A stretch of DNA of 64,000 nt from an uncultured Francisella sp. (GTDB taxonomy: Bacteria > Pseudomonadota > Gammaproteobacteria > Burkholderiales > Neisseriaceae): assembly GCA_943913655.1 (NCBI GenBank), contig CALTZA010000002.1, forward strand, positions 116,839-180,838. Direction: 5' to 3'. Position numbers and translations under genes: made by a program. Every line of letters begins with the position of its first letter. The stretch's first letter is position 1. A model generated the notes under the pieces. It searched no databases and was not told where the DNA came from. It saw only the letters and a list, made by a program, of their open reading frames with translations. Shown piece after piece: positions 37,316 to 46,817 of this stretch.

Positions 37316-39196
37316 ATGCCCAATTTGCTTGATAAAATCATCTATCCTACCGATCTAAGAAAGTTACCCCTAGAAGATTTGCCTGAACTGGCAAAGGAAA
37401 TTCGCAGTTGTTTGCTGCAAAACATTGCGCAAAGTGGTGGGCATTTTGCTAGTAATTTGGGAACAGTTGAATTAACTGTTGCCCTTCATTATGTCTTTGA
37501 TACACCGTATGATCATCTTGTCTGGGATGTAGGTCATCAAACTTATGCCCATAAGTTGCTTACTGGTCGAAAAGACAGATTGCATACCATACGACAACAT
37601 GGTGGTCTCTCGCCTTTCCCTAAAATTGATGAATCAATTTACGACACAATTGGTGTGGGGCACTCCTCTACTTCCATTGGAGTGGCCTTAGGCTTAGCTA
37701 TTGCTGATAAGATAGATGGCAACCATCACCATTCGATTGCTGTTATCGGCGATGGAGCAATGACAGCTGGCATGGCCTTTGAAGCCTTGAATAACGCAGG
37801 ACATCGTCCAGATTTAAACCTACTAGTAATACTAAATGACAATGAAATGTCTATCTCTAATAATGTTGGCGCATTGCCTAAATATTTAGCAAGAAGCTTA
37901 ATGCAAGATGTCAAAGAAGCCTTAAATACCGTGAAACTTAAAACTACTCCAGTACTAGAAAAAATTCCTTTGGCAATCAATACTGCGCAACACATTGAAA
38001 ATAAGGTCAGTCAACTATTACACAAAACACGTTCTGGCTTATCACTATTTAATGACTTTGGTTTTCATTACAATGGCTTATTCGACGGCAATAATGTACT
38101 TACTTTAGTGAAAATACTGCGTCATTTGCAAACACAATCAGGCCCGCAATTACTGCATATCCATACTCAAAAAGGTCGCGGGTTTGGTCCAGCCGAAAAA
38201 GATCCTATTGGTTTTCATTCAATTTCAACATTTGACATTAAACATCCACCTCAAGCTGCCGCAGCGGATTCTTGCGTCACTTATTCTAAAATTTTTGGTG
38301 ATTGGTGTATTGACCAAGCAACCGTGGATGAACGCTTCATTGCCATCACTCCTGCCATGCGAGAAGGTTCAGGACTGATCGACTATGAAAAGCGTTTCCC
38401 TCAGCGTTATTTTGATGTGGGTATTGCCGAACAGCATGCTGTCACCTTTGCAGCAGGTCTGGCTTTGGGTGGTAAAAAACCAGTGGTGGCAATTTATTCC
38501 ACTTTCTTGCAACGTGCTTATGATCAATTGATTCATGATGTGGCTATCCAAAAGTTGCCTGTGATGTTTGCCATCGACCGTGCTGGTATTGTCGGTAAAG
38601 ATGGGCCTACCCATATTGGTGCATATGACATTAGCTTCTTACGGTGTATTCCTAACTTAATTATCGCCACTCCATCTGACGAACGAGAATGCCGGTTATT
38701 ATTATCTACTTGTTATCAAGCCAACATGCCATCTGCTGTACGCTATCCTCGAGGTCAAGGTCCTGGAATAAATCCAGGAAATGATTTAACAACAGTAATA
38801 ATTGGCAAAGGTTTGGTTAGGCGTTATGGCAAAAAAGTAGCGCTACTCAGTTTTGGTCATATGTTAGAAGTAGCTTATGAAATCGGTGAGACGATCGATG
38901 CCACGGTTACAGATATGCGTTTTGTAAAACCCATTGATGAATCACTGATTATGACACTAGCTCACAACCATGATTATCTTATCAGCTTGGAAGAAAATGC
39001 CATTATGGGTGGAGCAGGTTCGGCTGTTTTAGAAGTATTAGCCAAGCAAAAACACCCTCCTATACTTACATTGGGTATCCCCGATATCGTGACAACACAT
39101 GGTGATATCGCAGATATCAAACGAGATATCGGGCTTGATCTGCCTAGTCTATTTAGGCGCATCTATCAATTTATCGATAAAAATTCATCGACATGA
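37316..39196 (+). CDS. dxs: 1-deoxy-D-xylulose-5-phosphate synthase
   Basis: Dxs condenses pyruvate and glyceraldehyde-3-phosphate with thiamine diphosphate as the first step of the MEP isoprenoid pathway. It has the N-terminal SGGHFASNLGTVELTVALHY and VWDVGHQTYAHKLLTGRKD. The ThDP motif is GDGAMTAGMAFEALNNAG, ending at NDNEMSISNNVG. In the pyrimidine-binding half the catalytic Glu region is DVGIAEQHAVTFAAGLALGG, with RAGIVGKDGPTH nearby. The C-terminal transketolase domain closes the protein at 626 residues, the usual length. Fba follows about 100 bp downstream. Confidence 0.96.
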   Translation: MPNLLDKIIYPTDLRKLPLEDLPELAKEIRSCLLQNIAQSGGHFASNLGTVELTVALHYVFDTPYDHLVWDVGHQTYAHKLLTGRKDRLHTIRQHGGLSPFPKIDESIYDTIGVGHSSTSIGVALGLAIADKIDGNHHHSIAVIGDGAMTAGMAFEALNNAGHRPDLNLLVILNDNEMSISNNVGALPKYLARSLMQDVKEALNTVKLKTTPVLEKIPLAINTAQHIENKVSQLLHKTRSGLSLFNDFGFHYNGLFDGNNVLTLVKILRHLQTQSGPQLLHIHTQKGRGFGPAEKDPIGFHSISTFDIKHPPQAAAADSCVTYSKIFGDWCIDQATVDERFIAITPAMREGSGLIDYEKRFPQRYFDVGIAEQHAVTFAAGLALGGKKPVVAIYSTFLQRAYDQLIHDVAIQKLPVMFAIDRAGIVGKDGPTHIGAYDISFLRCIPNLIIATPSDERECRLLLSTCYQANMPSAVRYPRGQGPGINPGNDLTTVIIGKGLVRRYGKKVALLSFGHMLEVAYEIGETIDATVTDMRFVKPIDESLIMTLAHNHDYLISLEENAIMGGAGSAVLEVLAKQKHPPILTLGIPDIVTTHGDIADIKRDIGLDLPSLFRRIYQFIDKNSST

Positions 39197-39299
39197 TTAA
39201 AAAATAAACTTAATTTCCTTACTTTTAAATAGTCCAGTGGTGCGATGAAATAGCATATGGTATATACTCAGCACCTTATTATCATTAAGGAGTCTCAAG

Positions 39300-40364
39300 A
39301 TGGCCTTGGTATCATTAAGACAACTACTTGATCACGCAGCAGAAAATGGATATGGTCTGCCCGCTTTTAATGTGAATAACTTAGAACAAATGCGCTCTAT
39401 TATGGAAGCTGCACAACAAGTAGGGGCTCCGGTCATTGTGCAAGCCAGTGCAGGTGCCAGAAAATATGCTGGGGCTCCTTTTTTGGCTCACTTGATTAAG
39501 GCAGCTGTGGAAGAATTTCCTGATATTCCACTAGTGATGCACCAAGATCATGGTGCCTCTGCAGCTGTATGCCAACAGGCCATTCAACTGGGTTTTAGTT
39601 CTGTAATGATGGATGGTAGTTTACAAGAAGATGCCAAAACACCTGCAAGCTATGAATACAATAGTGAAGTCACCCGCACTGTAGTACATTTTGCTCATGC
39701 CTGTGGCGTTTCAGTGGAAGGGGAAATCGGTTGTATTGGTAACTTAGAAACTGGATTGGCTGGTGAAGAAGATGGTGTAGGCTCGAAGGAAAAATTAAAT
39801 CAGCATCAATTATTAACAGGCGTAGAAGAAGCAGCAAGATTTGTTCAAGATACAGGGGTGGATGCCTTAGCTATTGCTATTGGCACAAGCCACGGAGCTT
39901 ATAAATTTTCTCGCCAGCCAGATGACAAAATCTTGCGTATTGACCGCGTGAAAGAAATTCATCAACGCTTGCCCAATACCCACTTAGTGATGCATGGTTC
40001 AAGTTCTGTTCCACAAGAGTGGCTAAAAATTATCAATGATAACGGTGGAAAAATTCCCCAAACCTATGGAGTACCCGTAACAGAAATTGTAGAGGGCATT
40101 AAAAACGGTGTAAGAAAGATCAATATTGATACCGATTTACGTCTGGCCAGTACTGGAGCCATTCGTCGTTATATGCGCGAGCATCCAGCTGAATTTGACC
40201 CACGCAAATACTTGGGAGCTGCTAAAGAGGCGATGAAAAACCTGTGCATTGAGCGCTATCTTGCCTTTGGTTGCGAAGATCAAGCATCTAAAATCAAACC
40301 GATCTCACTGGAAAAAATGTCCAAACGCTATGCTGCTGGCAAACTACAACAGATTATCCAGTAA
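39300..40364 (+). CDS. fba: Fructose-bisphosphate aldolase, class II
   Basis: Class II (zinc) aldolase of glycolysis and gluconeogenesis. The start MALVSLRQLLDHAAENGYGL is typical of the class IIB/cbbA type. Metal-binding histidines are in VMHQDHGAS, in IGTSHGAYKF and in HLVMHGSSSVPQEW. The phosphate-binding end is GVRKINIDTDLRLASTGAIR. The 354-residue length is normal. The ribosome-binding site AAGGAG precedes the ATG. It converges with radA with only a 29-bp gap, and no clear terminator hairpin was seen in that gap. Confidence 0.96.
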   Translation: MALVSLRQLLDHAAENGYGLPAFNVNNLEQMRSIMEAAQQVGAPVIVQASAGARKYAGAPFLAHLIKAAVEEFPDIPLVMHQDHGASAAVCQQAIQLGFSSVMMDGSLQEDAKTPASYEYNSEVTRTVVHFAHACGVSVEGEIGCIGNLETGLAGEEDGVGSKEKLNQHQLLTGVEEAARFVQDTGVDALAIAIGTSHGAYKFSRQPDDKILRIDRVKEIHQRLPNTHLVMHGSSSVPQEWLKIINDNGGKIPQTYGVPVTEIVEGIKNGVRKINIDTDLRLASTGAIRRYMREHPAEFDPRKYLGAAKEAMKNLCIERYLAFGCEDQASKIKPISLEKMSKRYAAGKLQQIIQ

Positions 40365-40393
40365 ACAATTGGTCTGTGCAACAGGCTGAAAAA

Positions 40394-41782
40394 CTAAGTA
40401 GATTTAACATGATCCATCAGACACTCGCTTAATGCTTCATTCAAGTTATTGACTCCTTGAACCGTTAAGCGAGGAAAACGTTTTTTATCCTTTGGCATAT
40501 TTGCTTGAGGAATAATGGCGTATTCAAATCCTAGCTTCTCACCTTCTTTAAGGCGTTCCTGACCGCGCTGAACCGGACGGATTTCACCGGATAAACCAAC
40601 CTCACCAAATACTAAGGTTTTATGACGCAACGCTTTATTTTTAAGACTAGAATAAATTGCCAATACTACTGCCAAATCTGCCGCGGGTTCATTGATTTTT
40701 ACTCCTCCTACCGCATTGATGAAAACATCTTGATTGGAAATAGCCAAACCAGCATGTTTGCTTAATACTGCTAGTAACATGGACAAACGATTGGTTTCCA
40801 ATCCCACACTTAATCGTTTGGGATTAGGCCCTTGCGCCTGATCAACCAAGGCCTGAATCTCAATTAATAATGGACGAGTACCTTCTTGTGTCACCAATAC
40901 ACAAGAACCGATGGTATCTTCGCGGTAGGAGGATAAAAAAATAGCAGAAGGATTAGATACTCCAACTAGCCCCTTATCCAACATAGCAAAAATACCTAAT
41001 TCATTGACTGCACCAAAGCGGTTCTTAATAGAGCGGATCATGCGATAGTTTGAATGCGTATCTCCTTCAAAATACAGCACTGTGTCAACCATATGCTCTA
41101 AAACACGAGGTCCTGCAATCGAACCATCTTTAGTGACATGACCGATCAGCAAAATACCAGCGCCAGTTTGTTTGGCATATCGCGTTAATTGAGCAGCACA
41201 TTCACGTACTTGAGAAACAGAACCTGGGGCTGAATTTATTTCTTGTGCATATAAGGTTTGAATGGAATCAACAACCACGAATTGCGGTTTGATTTTGCGT
41301 AACTCAAACAAGATATGTTCAATATTAATTTCAGTTAATATCGGTACATGTGCTACATTAAGATGCATGCGTTTAGCACGCAGCGATACTTGCTGTGCTG
41401 ACTCCTCCCCTGAAATATACAATACCTGCTGCCCCTGCCTGGTTAAAGAGGCCAACACTTGTAAAAATAGGGTTGACTTACCAATACCTGGGTCTCCTCC
41501 CAAAATCATCACCCCACCTTGCACCAATCCCCCACCAAGCACTTGATCCAGTTCTGGCATACCAATGGGTTGTCGGGAAATAAGCTCTGCACTAACTTCT
41601 GCAAGAGACTGCACTTCGCTGACAGTAGAGGACCATGCTTCAAATCGTGCAGAATTAGACTGTATAGTTCGCGCTTCAATCAAAGTATTCCAGGCACCAC
41701 ACTGCGAACAACGTCCTTGCCATTTGGTATATTGAGCACCACAGGCGTTACATTCATAAAGAGTTTTTACTTTTGTTGCCAT
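40394..41782 (-). CDS. radA: DNA repair protein RadA
   Basis: RadA helps process recombination intermediates as a DnaB-like helicase. The N-terminal zinc finger is CNACGAQYTKWQGRCSQCGAW. A RecA-like ATPase follows, with Walker A GGDPGIGKSTLFLQVL. The RadA-specific KNRFG motif is RSIKNRFGAVNELGIFAM. The C-terminal third is the Lon-protease-like domain (GGVKINEPAADLAVVLAIYS; VFGEVGLSGEIRPV). The 462-residue length is normal. Its start overlaps the end of xthA by 29 bp on the same strand, which is unusually long. Confidence 0.95.
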   Translation of the reverse strand: MATKVKTLYECNACGAQYTKWQGRCSQCGAWNTLIEARTIQSNSARFEAWSSTVSEVQSLAEVSAELISRQPIGMPELDQVLGGGLVQGGVMILGGDPGIGKSTLFLQVLASLTRQGQQVLYISGEESAQQVSLRAKRMHLNVAHVPILTEINIEHILFELRKIKPQFVVVDSIQTLYAQEINSAPGSVSQVRECAAQLTRYAKQTGAGILLIGHVTKDGSIAGPRVLEHMVDTVLYFEGDTHSNYRMIRSIKNRFGAVNELGIFAMLDKGLVGVSNPSAIFLSSYREDTIGSCVLVTQEGTRPLLIEIQALVDQAQGPNPKRLSVGLETNRLSMLLAVLSKHAGLAISNQDVFINAVGGVKINEPAADLAVVLAIYSSLKNKALRHKTLVFGEVGLSGEIRPVQRGQERLKEGEKLGFEYAIIPQANMPKDKKRFPRLTVQGVNNLNEALSECLMDHVKST

Positions 41783-42560
41783 CGTTATTTATTTCTAATT
41801 CATAATCAACTACCAATGGGGCGTGATCGGAAAATTTATTACCCCGATAGACATGAGCCTGCTTGGCATATTGAGATAGGATCTTATTCGCAATATGATA
41901 ATCAATGCGCCATCCAACATCATTGGCATAAGCTCTACCTCGCTGGCTCCACCAAGTATAGCCAGGTATTTTAGGATATAAGAAGCGCCATATATCATTG
42001 CCCCCTGACTGCAATATCTGACTCAGCCACTTTCTTTCTTCAGGTAAAAATCCTGAATGTGTCTGATTTGCTTGCCAATTCTTTAAGTCAATTTCTTGAT
42101 GGGCGATATTCCAATCTCCGCAAATTAGTGTCGGTTTGTCATGGTTCAATAAGGTTTTTAACAAAGGAAATAAAAGCTCCATAACCCGAAATTTCACTTG
42201 TTGTCTTTGCGCGCTAAGGCTGCCTGAAGGCAAATACAAAGAAATCAAACAAAAGTTTTTGTAATCAAACTGTACAAAGCGACCTTCATTATCAATCTCT
42301 TCATATCCAACCCCTAGCTGAATTTGTTGTGGCTTATGTTTGCTATAAATCGCCACACCACTATAGCCTTTTTTCTGAGCACAGTGCCATTGATAGTAAA
42401 GACCAAGCGGATTTTTTTCCTGTTCTGTAAGATTATGTTCCTGAGCTTTCAATTCTTGAAAACAAATAAAATCAGGATTTTCCTCCGCTAAGTAGCACCA
42501 TATATTTTTGCGCATAGCGGCACGAATCCCATTAACATTAAAACTAATTACTTTGACCAT
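41754..42560 (-). CDS. xthA: Exodeoxyribonuclease III
   Basis: An AP endonuclease / 3'-5' exonuclease of the EEP fold for base-excision repair. Motifs in order are VISFNVNGIRAAMRKNI and FICFQELKAQ (metal-binding Glu), then LISLYLPSG and LICGDWNIAHQEIDLKNW. They end with DVGWRIDYHI and FSDHAPLVVDYEL (catalytic His). The 268-residue length is standard. The end overlaps radA by 29 bp, so the two repair genes are cotranscribed. It is divergent from pyrE. Confidence 0.93.
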   Translation of the reverse strand: MVKVISFNVNGIRAAMRKNIWCYLAEENPDFICFQELKAQEHNLTEQEKNPLGLYYQWHCAQKKGYSGVAIYSKHKPQQIQLGVGYEEIDNEGRFVQFDYKNFCLISLYLPSGSLSAQRQQVKFRVMELLFPLLKTLLNHDKPTLICGDWNIAHQEIDLKNWQANQTHSGFLPEERKWLSQILQSGGNDIWRFLYPKIPGYTWWSQRGRAYANDVGWRIDYHIANKILSQYAKQAHVYRGNKFSDHAPLVVDYELEINNDGNKSKNSL

Positions 42561-42612
42561 TACTTTTTATAAGATATGTTAAAATCTAGCTATTTTAGCA
42601 GCACTTACCAAC

Positions 42613-43263
42613 TTGAAAAGCATTTTGCCAGAACTACAACAGCGCTTCTTAAACTTTGCTATTGAAAAAAATATGTTGCAATTTGGTCCAGTGGTGACCA
42701 AGGCAGGACGTTTATCTCCTTATTTCTTTAACGCCGGACTCATTTATGACGGTGCTTCCTTGAGGCAACTGGCTGATTTTTATGCCGAAGCAATTGTACA
42801 ATCTAAAATTAAATTTGATATTCTTTTTGGCCCCGCATATAAAGGTATTACCTTGGCTGCTGCCACCGCTATGATGCTCTCTGAAAGGAGTTTAAATAAA
42901 AACTTTGCTTACAGTCGTAAAGAAATCAAAGATCATGGTGAAGGCGGTAATCTTGTTGGTGCTCCTCTAACAGGTCAAGTGTTGATTATTGATGATGTGA
43001 TCTCCTCCAGCCGCTCTATCAGAGAGTCAATTTCTCTCATCCAAAAATCAGGAGCATCTCCTTGTGGCGTTGTGCTATCACTTGATCGGATGGAAAAAGG
43101 CAATGGTGAACTTTCTGCCACTGCTGAAATCAGCCAAGAGTATGGAATTCCTGTCTTTGCCATTGCCAATGTACATGATCTACTTGCACTGATTCAACAA
43201 AACCCCTCTTTACAATGTTTTCAAAAAGAAATTGATGCTTTTCGCAAACAATATGGAGCTTGA
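42613..43263 (+). CDS. pyrE: Orotate phosphoribosyltransferase
   Basis: PyrE transfers ribose phosphate from PRPP to orotate in pyrimidine synthesis. The conserved elements are MLQFGPVVTKAGRLSPYFFN, the FGPAYKGITLAAATAMMLSE substrate loop and FAYSRKEIKDHGEGGNLVG. The PRPP-binding motif is VLIIDDVISSSRSIRESISL. The 216-residue length is usual. The start is probably the TTG at 42613, since KSILPELQQRFLNFAIE follows and no better codon lies upstream. It is divergent from xthA. Confidence 0.95.
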   Translation: MKSILPELQQRFLNFAIEKNMLQFGPVVTKAGRLSPYFFNAGLIYDGASLRQLADFYAEAIVQSKIKFDILFGPAYKGITLAAATAMMLSERSLNKNFAYSRKEIKDHGEGGNLVGAPLTGQVLIIDDVISSSRSIRESISLIQKSGASPCGVVLSLDRMEKGNGELSATAEISQEYGIPVFAIANVHDLLALIQQNPSLQCFQKEIDAFRKQYGA

Positions 43264-43377
43264 ATAAAATTAAATGTAGGGCCGCGCATGTCACACTCTA
43301 TCTTTAATCATCAAAATTGTGGAAAGCTATTGCAAGTTCTTAATTTTAATATCGCTTATATCGCGACCTCGTCTTAA

Positions 43378-43863
43378 TTAAGTCTTAGGTGTGTTTTCAC
43401 CATTTTCTATTGAAGACTCTTGTGTTCTTTCTACATCATTACTAGCTGTAGCATTGCTATCTATAAACAGCTTACTAGCTAATTCCTTGGCGTTTCCTTG
43501 GCTTAGACTCGTTAATAACATATCCCCATTAGGTTGAAAACCATTAGATTTAATCGAATACGCACCAAGACCGATTCCTATAGCGAGCACCATTGCAGCA
43601 AGAGATAAATTAAGGCGTCTATTACGAAGCAGCAATAAATGAGGTTGAGATACAAATATTTCTTTTTGCTGTTCTTGTATCAAGTCTCTAAACATCTGGC
43701 TATCCATCAACATACCAATACGATGATAGTCCTGCCATTTTTGTTGACACACTGGGTCTTGAAACAGCCAATTAATTGCCTGACACGCTTCATTATCAGA
43801 TAAGATCTCTTCATCCATCAAAGCAGATATGTTTTCCCATTGTTGATTATGTTCTATCATCAT
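43378..43863 (-). CDS. rseA: RseA-like anti-sigma-E factor
   Basis: Anti-sigma factor that holds RpoE at the membrane and releases it after proteolysis. The N-terminal sigma-binding part is NISALMDEEILSDNEACQAI, followed by a WQDYHRIGMLMDSQ-type segment. One transmembrane helix lies at about residues 86-107 (LSLAAMVLAIGIGLGAYSI). A short periplasmic tail follows. I choose the ATG at 43863, which overlaps the rpoE stop (TAATG) and has GGAG six bases upstream; an ATG two codons earlier is less well spaced. At 161 residues it is shorter than in E. coli, and no rseB follows. Confidence 0.82.
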   Translation of the reverse strand: MMIEHNQQWENISALMDEEILSDNEACQAINWLFQDPVCQQKWQDYHRIGMLMDSQMFRDLIQEQQKEIFVSQPHLLLLRNRRLNLSLAAMVLAIGIGLGAYSIKSNGFQPNGDMLLTSLSQGNAKELASKLFIDSNATASNDVERTQESSIENGENTPKT

Positions 43864-44540
43864 TACCATCTCCGATTTTTTGTCGTATCAAGTAAAGACC
43901 GTAATTCACCAGCAATTGCTTCTCTAGCCCGAAACAATCTCGATCTTACTGTTCCTATCGGGCAGCCCATTTTTTTGGCTATTTCCTCGTAGGACAAACC
44001 ATCCATTTCTTTATAAGTAATAATGAGCCGCATCTGCTCAGGTAAGCGATCTAGTGCCTTACCAAGCGCATCAATAATTTCCTTATTCACTAAAAAAGAT
44101 TCTGGTGTGGCATCATCAGATCCTCGCTCCATAAAGCTGATGCTATCGTCTTCATCACTTATTTGGCTATCTAACAACCAATTTTTTCTACTACCCAAAT
44201 AACTTTTGGCGCAATTCACGGCAATGCGATAAAGCCAAGTAAAAAAAGCGCTGCTGCCTCTAAAGGTCGGTAGCGCACGGTAAGCTTTGATAAACGCCTC
44301 TTGCACCACATCTTGTAAAGTGTGCTCATCTTTGACTAGCTGAAACATTGAAGCACGCAAACGCTTCTGATACCTAGCAACTAATAAATTAAAAGCCTTA
44401 TCCTCACCCTCTTGTGCTCTTTTGACCAATTCATGATCCAATTCTTGGGCAAAAGACTTTTTTTGATTGCTTTTGACACCCTCTTTAGCCGTCTTAGCAA
44501 GAGCGATACTAAGACTCGAAAAACTTTGTTTAGTTCCCAT
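43863..44540 (-). CDS. rpoE: RNA polymerase sigma factor RpoE (sigma-E)
   Basis: An ECF sigma factor for envelope stress. Region 2 is ELVKRAQEGEDKAFNLLVAR followed by DVVQEAFIKAYRALPTFRG and AFFTWLYRIAVNCAKSYLG. Region 4 is DRLPEQMRLIITYKEMDGLS, with the helix-turn-helix YEEIAKKMGCPIGTVRSRLF. The protein has about 30 extra N-terminal residues before the usual start near DHELVKRA. These are polar and could reflect a wrong start, but no well-spaced internal ATG exists. It is coupled to rseA and lies 6 bp after tilS. Confidence 0.93.
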   Translation of the reverse strand: MGTKQSFSSLSIALAKTAKEGVKSNQKKSFAQELDHELVKRAQEGEDKAFNLLVARYQKRLRASMFQLVKDEHTLQDVVQEAFIKAYRALPTFRGSSAFFTWLYRIAVNCAKSYLGSRKNWLLDSQISDEDDSISFMERGSDDATPESFLVNKEIIDALGKALDRLPEQMRLIITYKEMDGLSYEEIAKKMGCPIGTVRSRLFRAREAIAGELRSLLDTTKNRRW

Positions 44541-44546
44541 TAGCCA

Positions 44547-45863
44547 CTAATCATTAATCAAATAAGGTTGCAAAGCTTCTATTGACGGTAATAAACCATC
44601 ATCATGCTCATAGCGAAGATCGATTTTGACACCAATTACCGCCACACATTCTTGCTTGTGATTACTGATCACTGGCCATGCATGACGCGCAAATGAGGGT
44701 ACTTTCCTCTTTTTAAGAAGGCCAAAAGCTGATTGTAAGCCAATTTGAGTTTGTATGCGATCTGCTTGCTTAATGGGTCGTACCTGCCAAGGCTGACTAT
44801 TTCGTAGAAAATCTGCTGACAAACCTTTTTTCCCTGGAGAAAAAAAAACATCCGCATATGTGAAATATTTTTTGCCTGTCTTGCCCCATAACACTTTTCC
44901 TTGTGGCCAAAACCACAGTCTACCGACACTAACATAGATTGTACCATCAGGAATGGACCATGCGTAAAAACCCTTTTTATGCGTTTGTAACCAGTGACAA
45001 AAACTTTCTAAACTTTTCTGACGGGGTACTCTTAAATGACGTTTTTTAAGAAAATGTAAGACAGTTTCCTGCAATCTCCAAACAGATAGTTTTTCTAGCT
45101 CTTTAACAAGAAGGGTATCCTGATAAAGACAATGTTGATAATCTTCACTGACTACATCATCAATCAGCTGATCGCTGGCTTGTAGATTCGCAATATTTTG
45201 CACAATGCGTTCATCACAACAAGGAATTTTCTCTCGCAATACAGGTAATAAAGTGTGGCGCAGCCAATTCCTTGTATAACGCGTATCAAAATTAGAATGA
45301 TCAACTATCTCACGCAAATGACGTTCTCGCAAATAGGCTTGAATAGCATTTTTGGAATAAGACAGTAGAGGGCGCCACAATCGCTGCTCTGCTGTTAATT
45401 TTCGTATAGTTGGCATGCCAATTAAAGCTTTTCTACCTCCTCCACGCAGTAGCCCCAAAAAAAAAGTTTCAATTTGATCATTCTGATGATGTGCAAGAGC
45501 AATTACTTTGGCACTGGTTTTTTTAAATGCAGCATATCTCTCTTGTCTTGCAACAGCCTCAAGTCCTAAAGAATTATTTTCATCGATATACGCATGTTTG
45601 ATTATTAAATCAATTCCATACTGCTCACACTGCTTTTGGCAAAAATCAGCCCATTGATCAGCATCAGCATGCAAATGATGATGTACATGTATTGCGCTTA
45701 AAGAGAAAGAATGTATTTCACGCAGTCGCGCCAAAAGATCAAGCAGACACAAAGAATCTGCACCACCACTAAAGCCAACTGCAATCGAATCAGGTGGATC
45801 AACAAATGCTAAAAAAGACTGCTCTATTGCAGAGAACAAGTTATTTTCCAGAAAATTTACCAT
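44547..45863 (-). CDS. tilS: tRNA(Ile)-lysidine synthase
   Basis: TilS modifies cytidine 34 of tRNA-Ile(CAT) to lysidine so that it reads AUA; the activity is essential. The PP-loop is AVGFSGGADSLCLLDLLARL, and family blocks follow (HVHHHLHADADQWADFCQKQ; ALAHHQNDQIETFFLGLLRG; RPLLSYSKNAIQAYLRER; DHSNFDTRYTRNWLRHTLLP). The C-terminal TilS domain is present but diverged. The 438-residue length is normal. It overlaps accA by 23 bp and is followed by rpoE. Confidence 0.94.
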   Translation of the reverse strand: MVNFLENNLFSAIEQSFLAFVDPPDSIAVGFSGGADSLCLLDLLARLREIHSFSLSAIHVHHHLHADADQWADFCQKQCEQYGIDLIIKHAYIDENNSLGLEAVARQERYAAFKKTSAKVIALAHHQNDQIETFFLGLLRGGGRKALIGMPTIRKLTAEQRLWRPLLSYSKNAIQAYLRERHLREIVDHSNFDTRYTRNWLRHTLLPVLREKIPCCDERIVQNIANLQASDQLIDDVVSEDYQHCLYQDTLLVKELEKLSVWRLQETVLHFLKKRHLRVPRQKSLESFCHWLQTHKKGFYAWSIPDGTIYVSVGRLWFWPQGKVLWGKTGKKYFTYADVFFSPGKKGLSADFLRNSQPWQVRPIKQADRIQTQIGLQSAFGLLKKRKVPSFARHAWPVISNHKQECVAVIGVKIDLRYEHDDGLLPSIEALQPYLIND

Positions 45864-46803
45864 ACACTAATAGTTTACGCATGCGCTCACTAAGCAGCTC
45901 TTTTGATGACTGTTGCTGTAACTGTATCAATTGACTCATCAAAGTATCTGATACGTACTGACAGGCAGCGGCAACATCACGATGTGCTCCACCTAAAGGC
46001 TCGGGGACTATTTCATCAATTAATCCCAATTTTTTTAGGCGATTTGAAGTAATACCCAAAGCCTCTGCCGCCTCTGCAGCCTTTTCTGCTGTTTTCCATA
46101 AAATAGAAGCACATCCTTCTGGAGAGATTACCGAAAAAGTAGCATATTCCAACATATTAATGCGATTTCCTACCCCAATTGCTAAGGCTCCTCCCGATCC
46201 GCCCTCACCAATTACCGTACAAATAACCGGGACTTTTAATTGAGCTAATGTATATAAATTATAACCAATCGCTTCTGACTGCCCTCTTTCCTCTGCGCCA
46301 ACACCGGGATATGCCCCGGGAGTATCAACAAAAGTGATCAAAGGAATCGAGAATTTTTCTGCCAACTTCATTAAGCGCAAGGCCTTGCGATTGCCTTCTG
46401 GCCGCACCATACCAAAGTTACGATAAATTTTTTCTTTAGTATCTCGACCTTTTTGATGTCCCAAAACCATTACAGACTGCTCACCAAATCTTGCTAGGCC
46501 GCCCACGATAGCAGGATCATCAGCAAAGGCTCTATCACCATGTAGTTCCTGAAAGTCTGTAAAAATTCCACTGATAAAGTCTAAAGCATATGGACGTTGC
46601 GGATGACGAGATACTTGCCAAATTTCTACCGGTGTTAAACCAACATAAATCTTCTTTGTTATTTCATCAACTTTTCTCTGTAAGCGCTCAATTTCCTCAG
46701 AAATATCGATAACTGGTTCATCTTGTACTTGTCGCAATTCTTCAATTTGATTAACTAAAGTAGCTATTGGCTGCTCAAAATTTAGAAAAACCCTTTTCAT
46801 CAA
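45841..46803 (-). CDS. accA: Acetyl-CoA carboxylase carboxyltransferase subunit alpha
   Basis: AccA forms the carboxyltransferase with AccD and makes malonyl-CoA for fatty-acid synthesis. Signatures are FLNFEQPIATLVNQIEELR and LTPVEIWQVSRHPQRPYALD. Further signatures are FQELHGDRAFADDPAIVGGL, the MVLGHQKGRDT strand and VICTVIGEGGSGGALAIGVG. The 320-residue length is normal. It is located 14 bp after gabD and overlaps tilS, so the gabD-accA-tilS-rpoE-rseA genes probably form one transcript. Confidence 0.96.
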   Translation of the reverse strand: MMKRVFLNFEQPIATLVNQIEELRQVQDEPVIDISEEIERLQRKVDEITKKIYVGLTPVEIWQVSRHPQRPYALDFISGIFTDFQELHGDRAFADDPAIVGGLARFGEQSVMVLGHQKGRDTKEKIYRNFGMVRPEGNRKALRLMKLAEKFSIPLITFVDTPGAYPGVGAEERGQSEAIGYNLYTLAQLKVPVICTVIGEGGSGGALAIGVGNRINMLEYATFSVISPEGCASILWKTAEKAAEAAEALGITSNRLKKLGLIDEIVPEPLGGAHRDVAAACQYVSDTLMSQLIQLQQQSSKELLSERMRKLLVYGKFSGK

Positions 46804-46817
46804 ATAGTCATCCCTTA

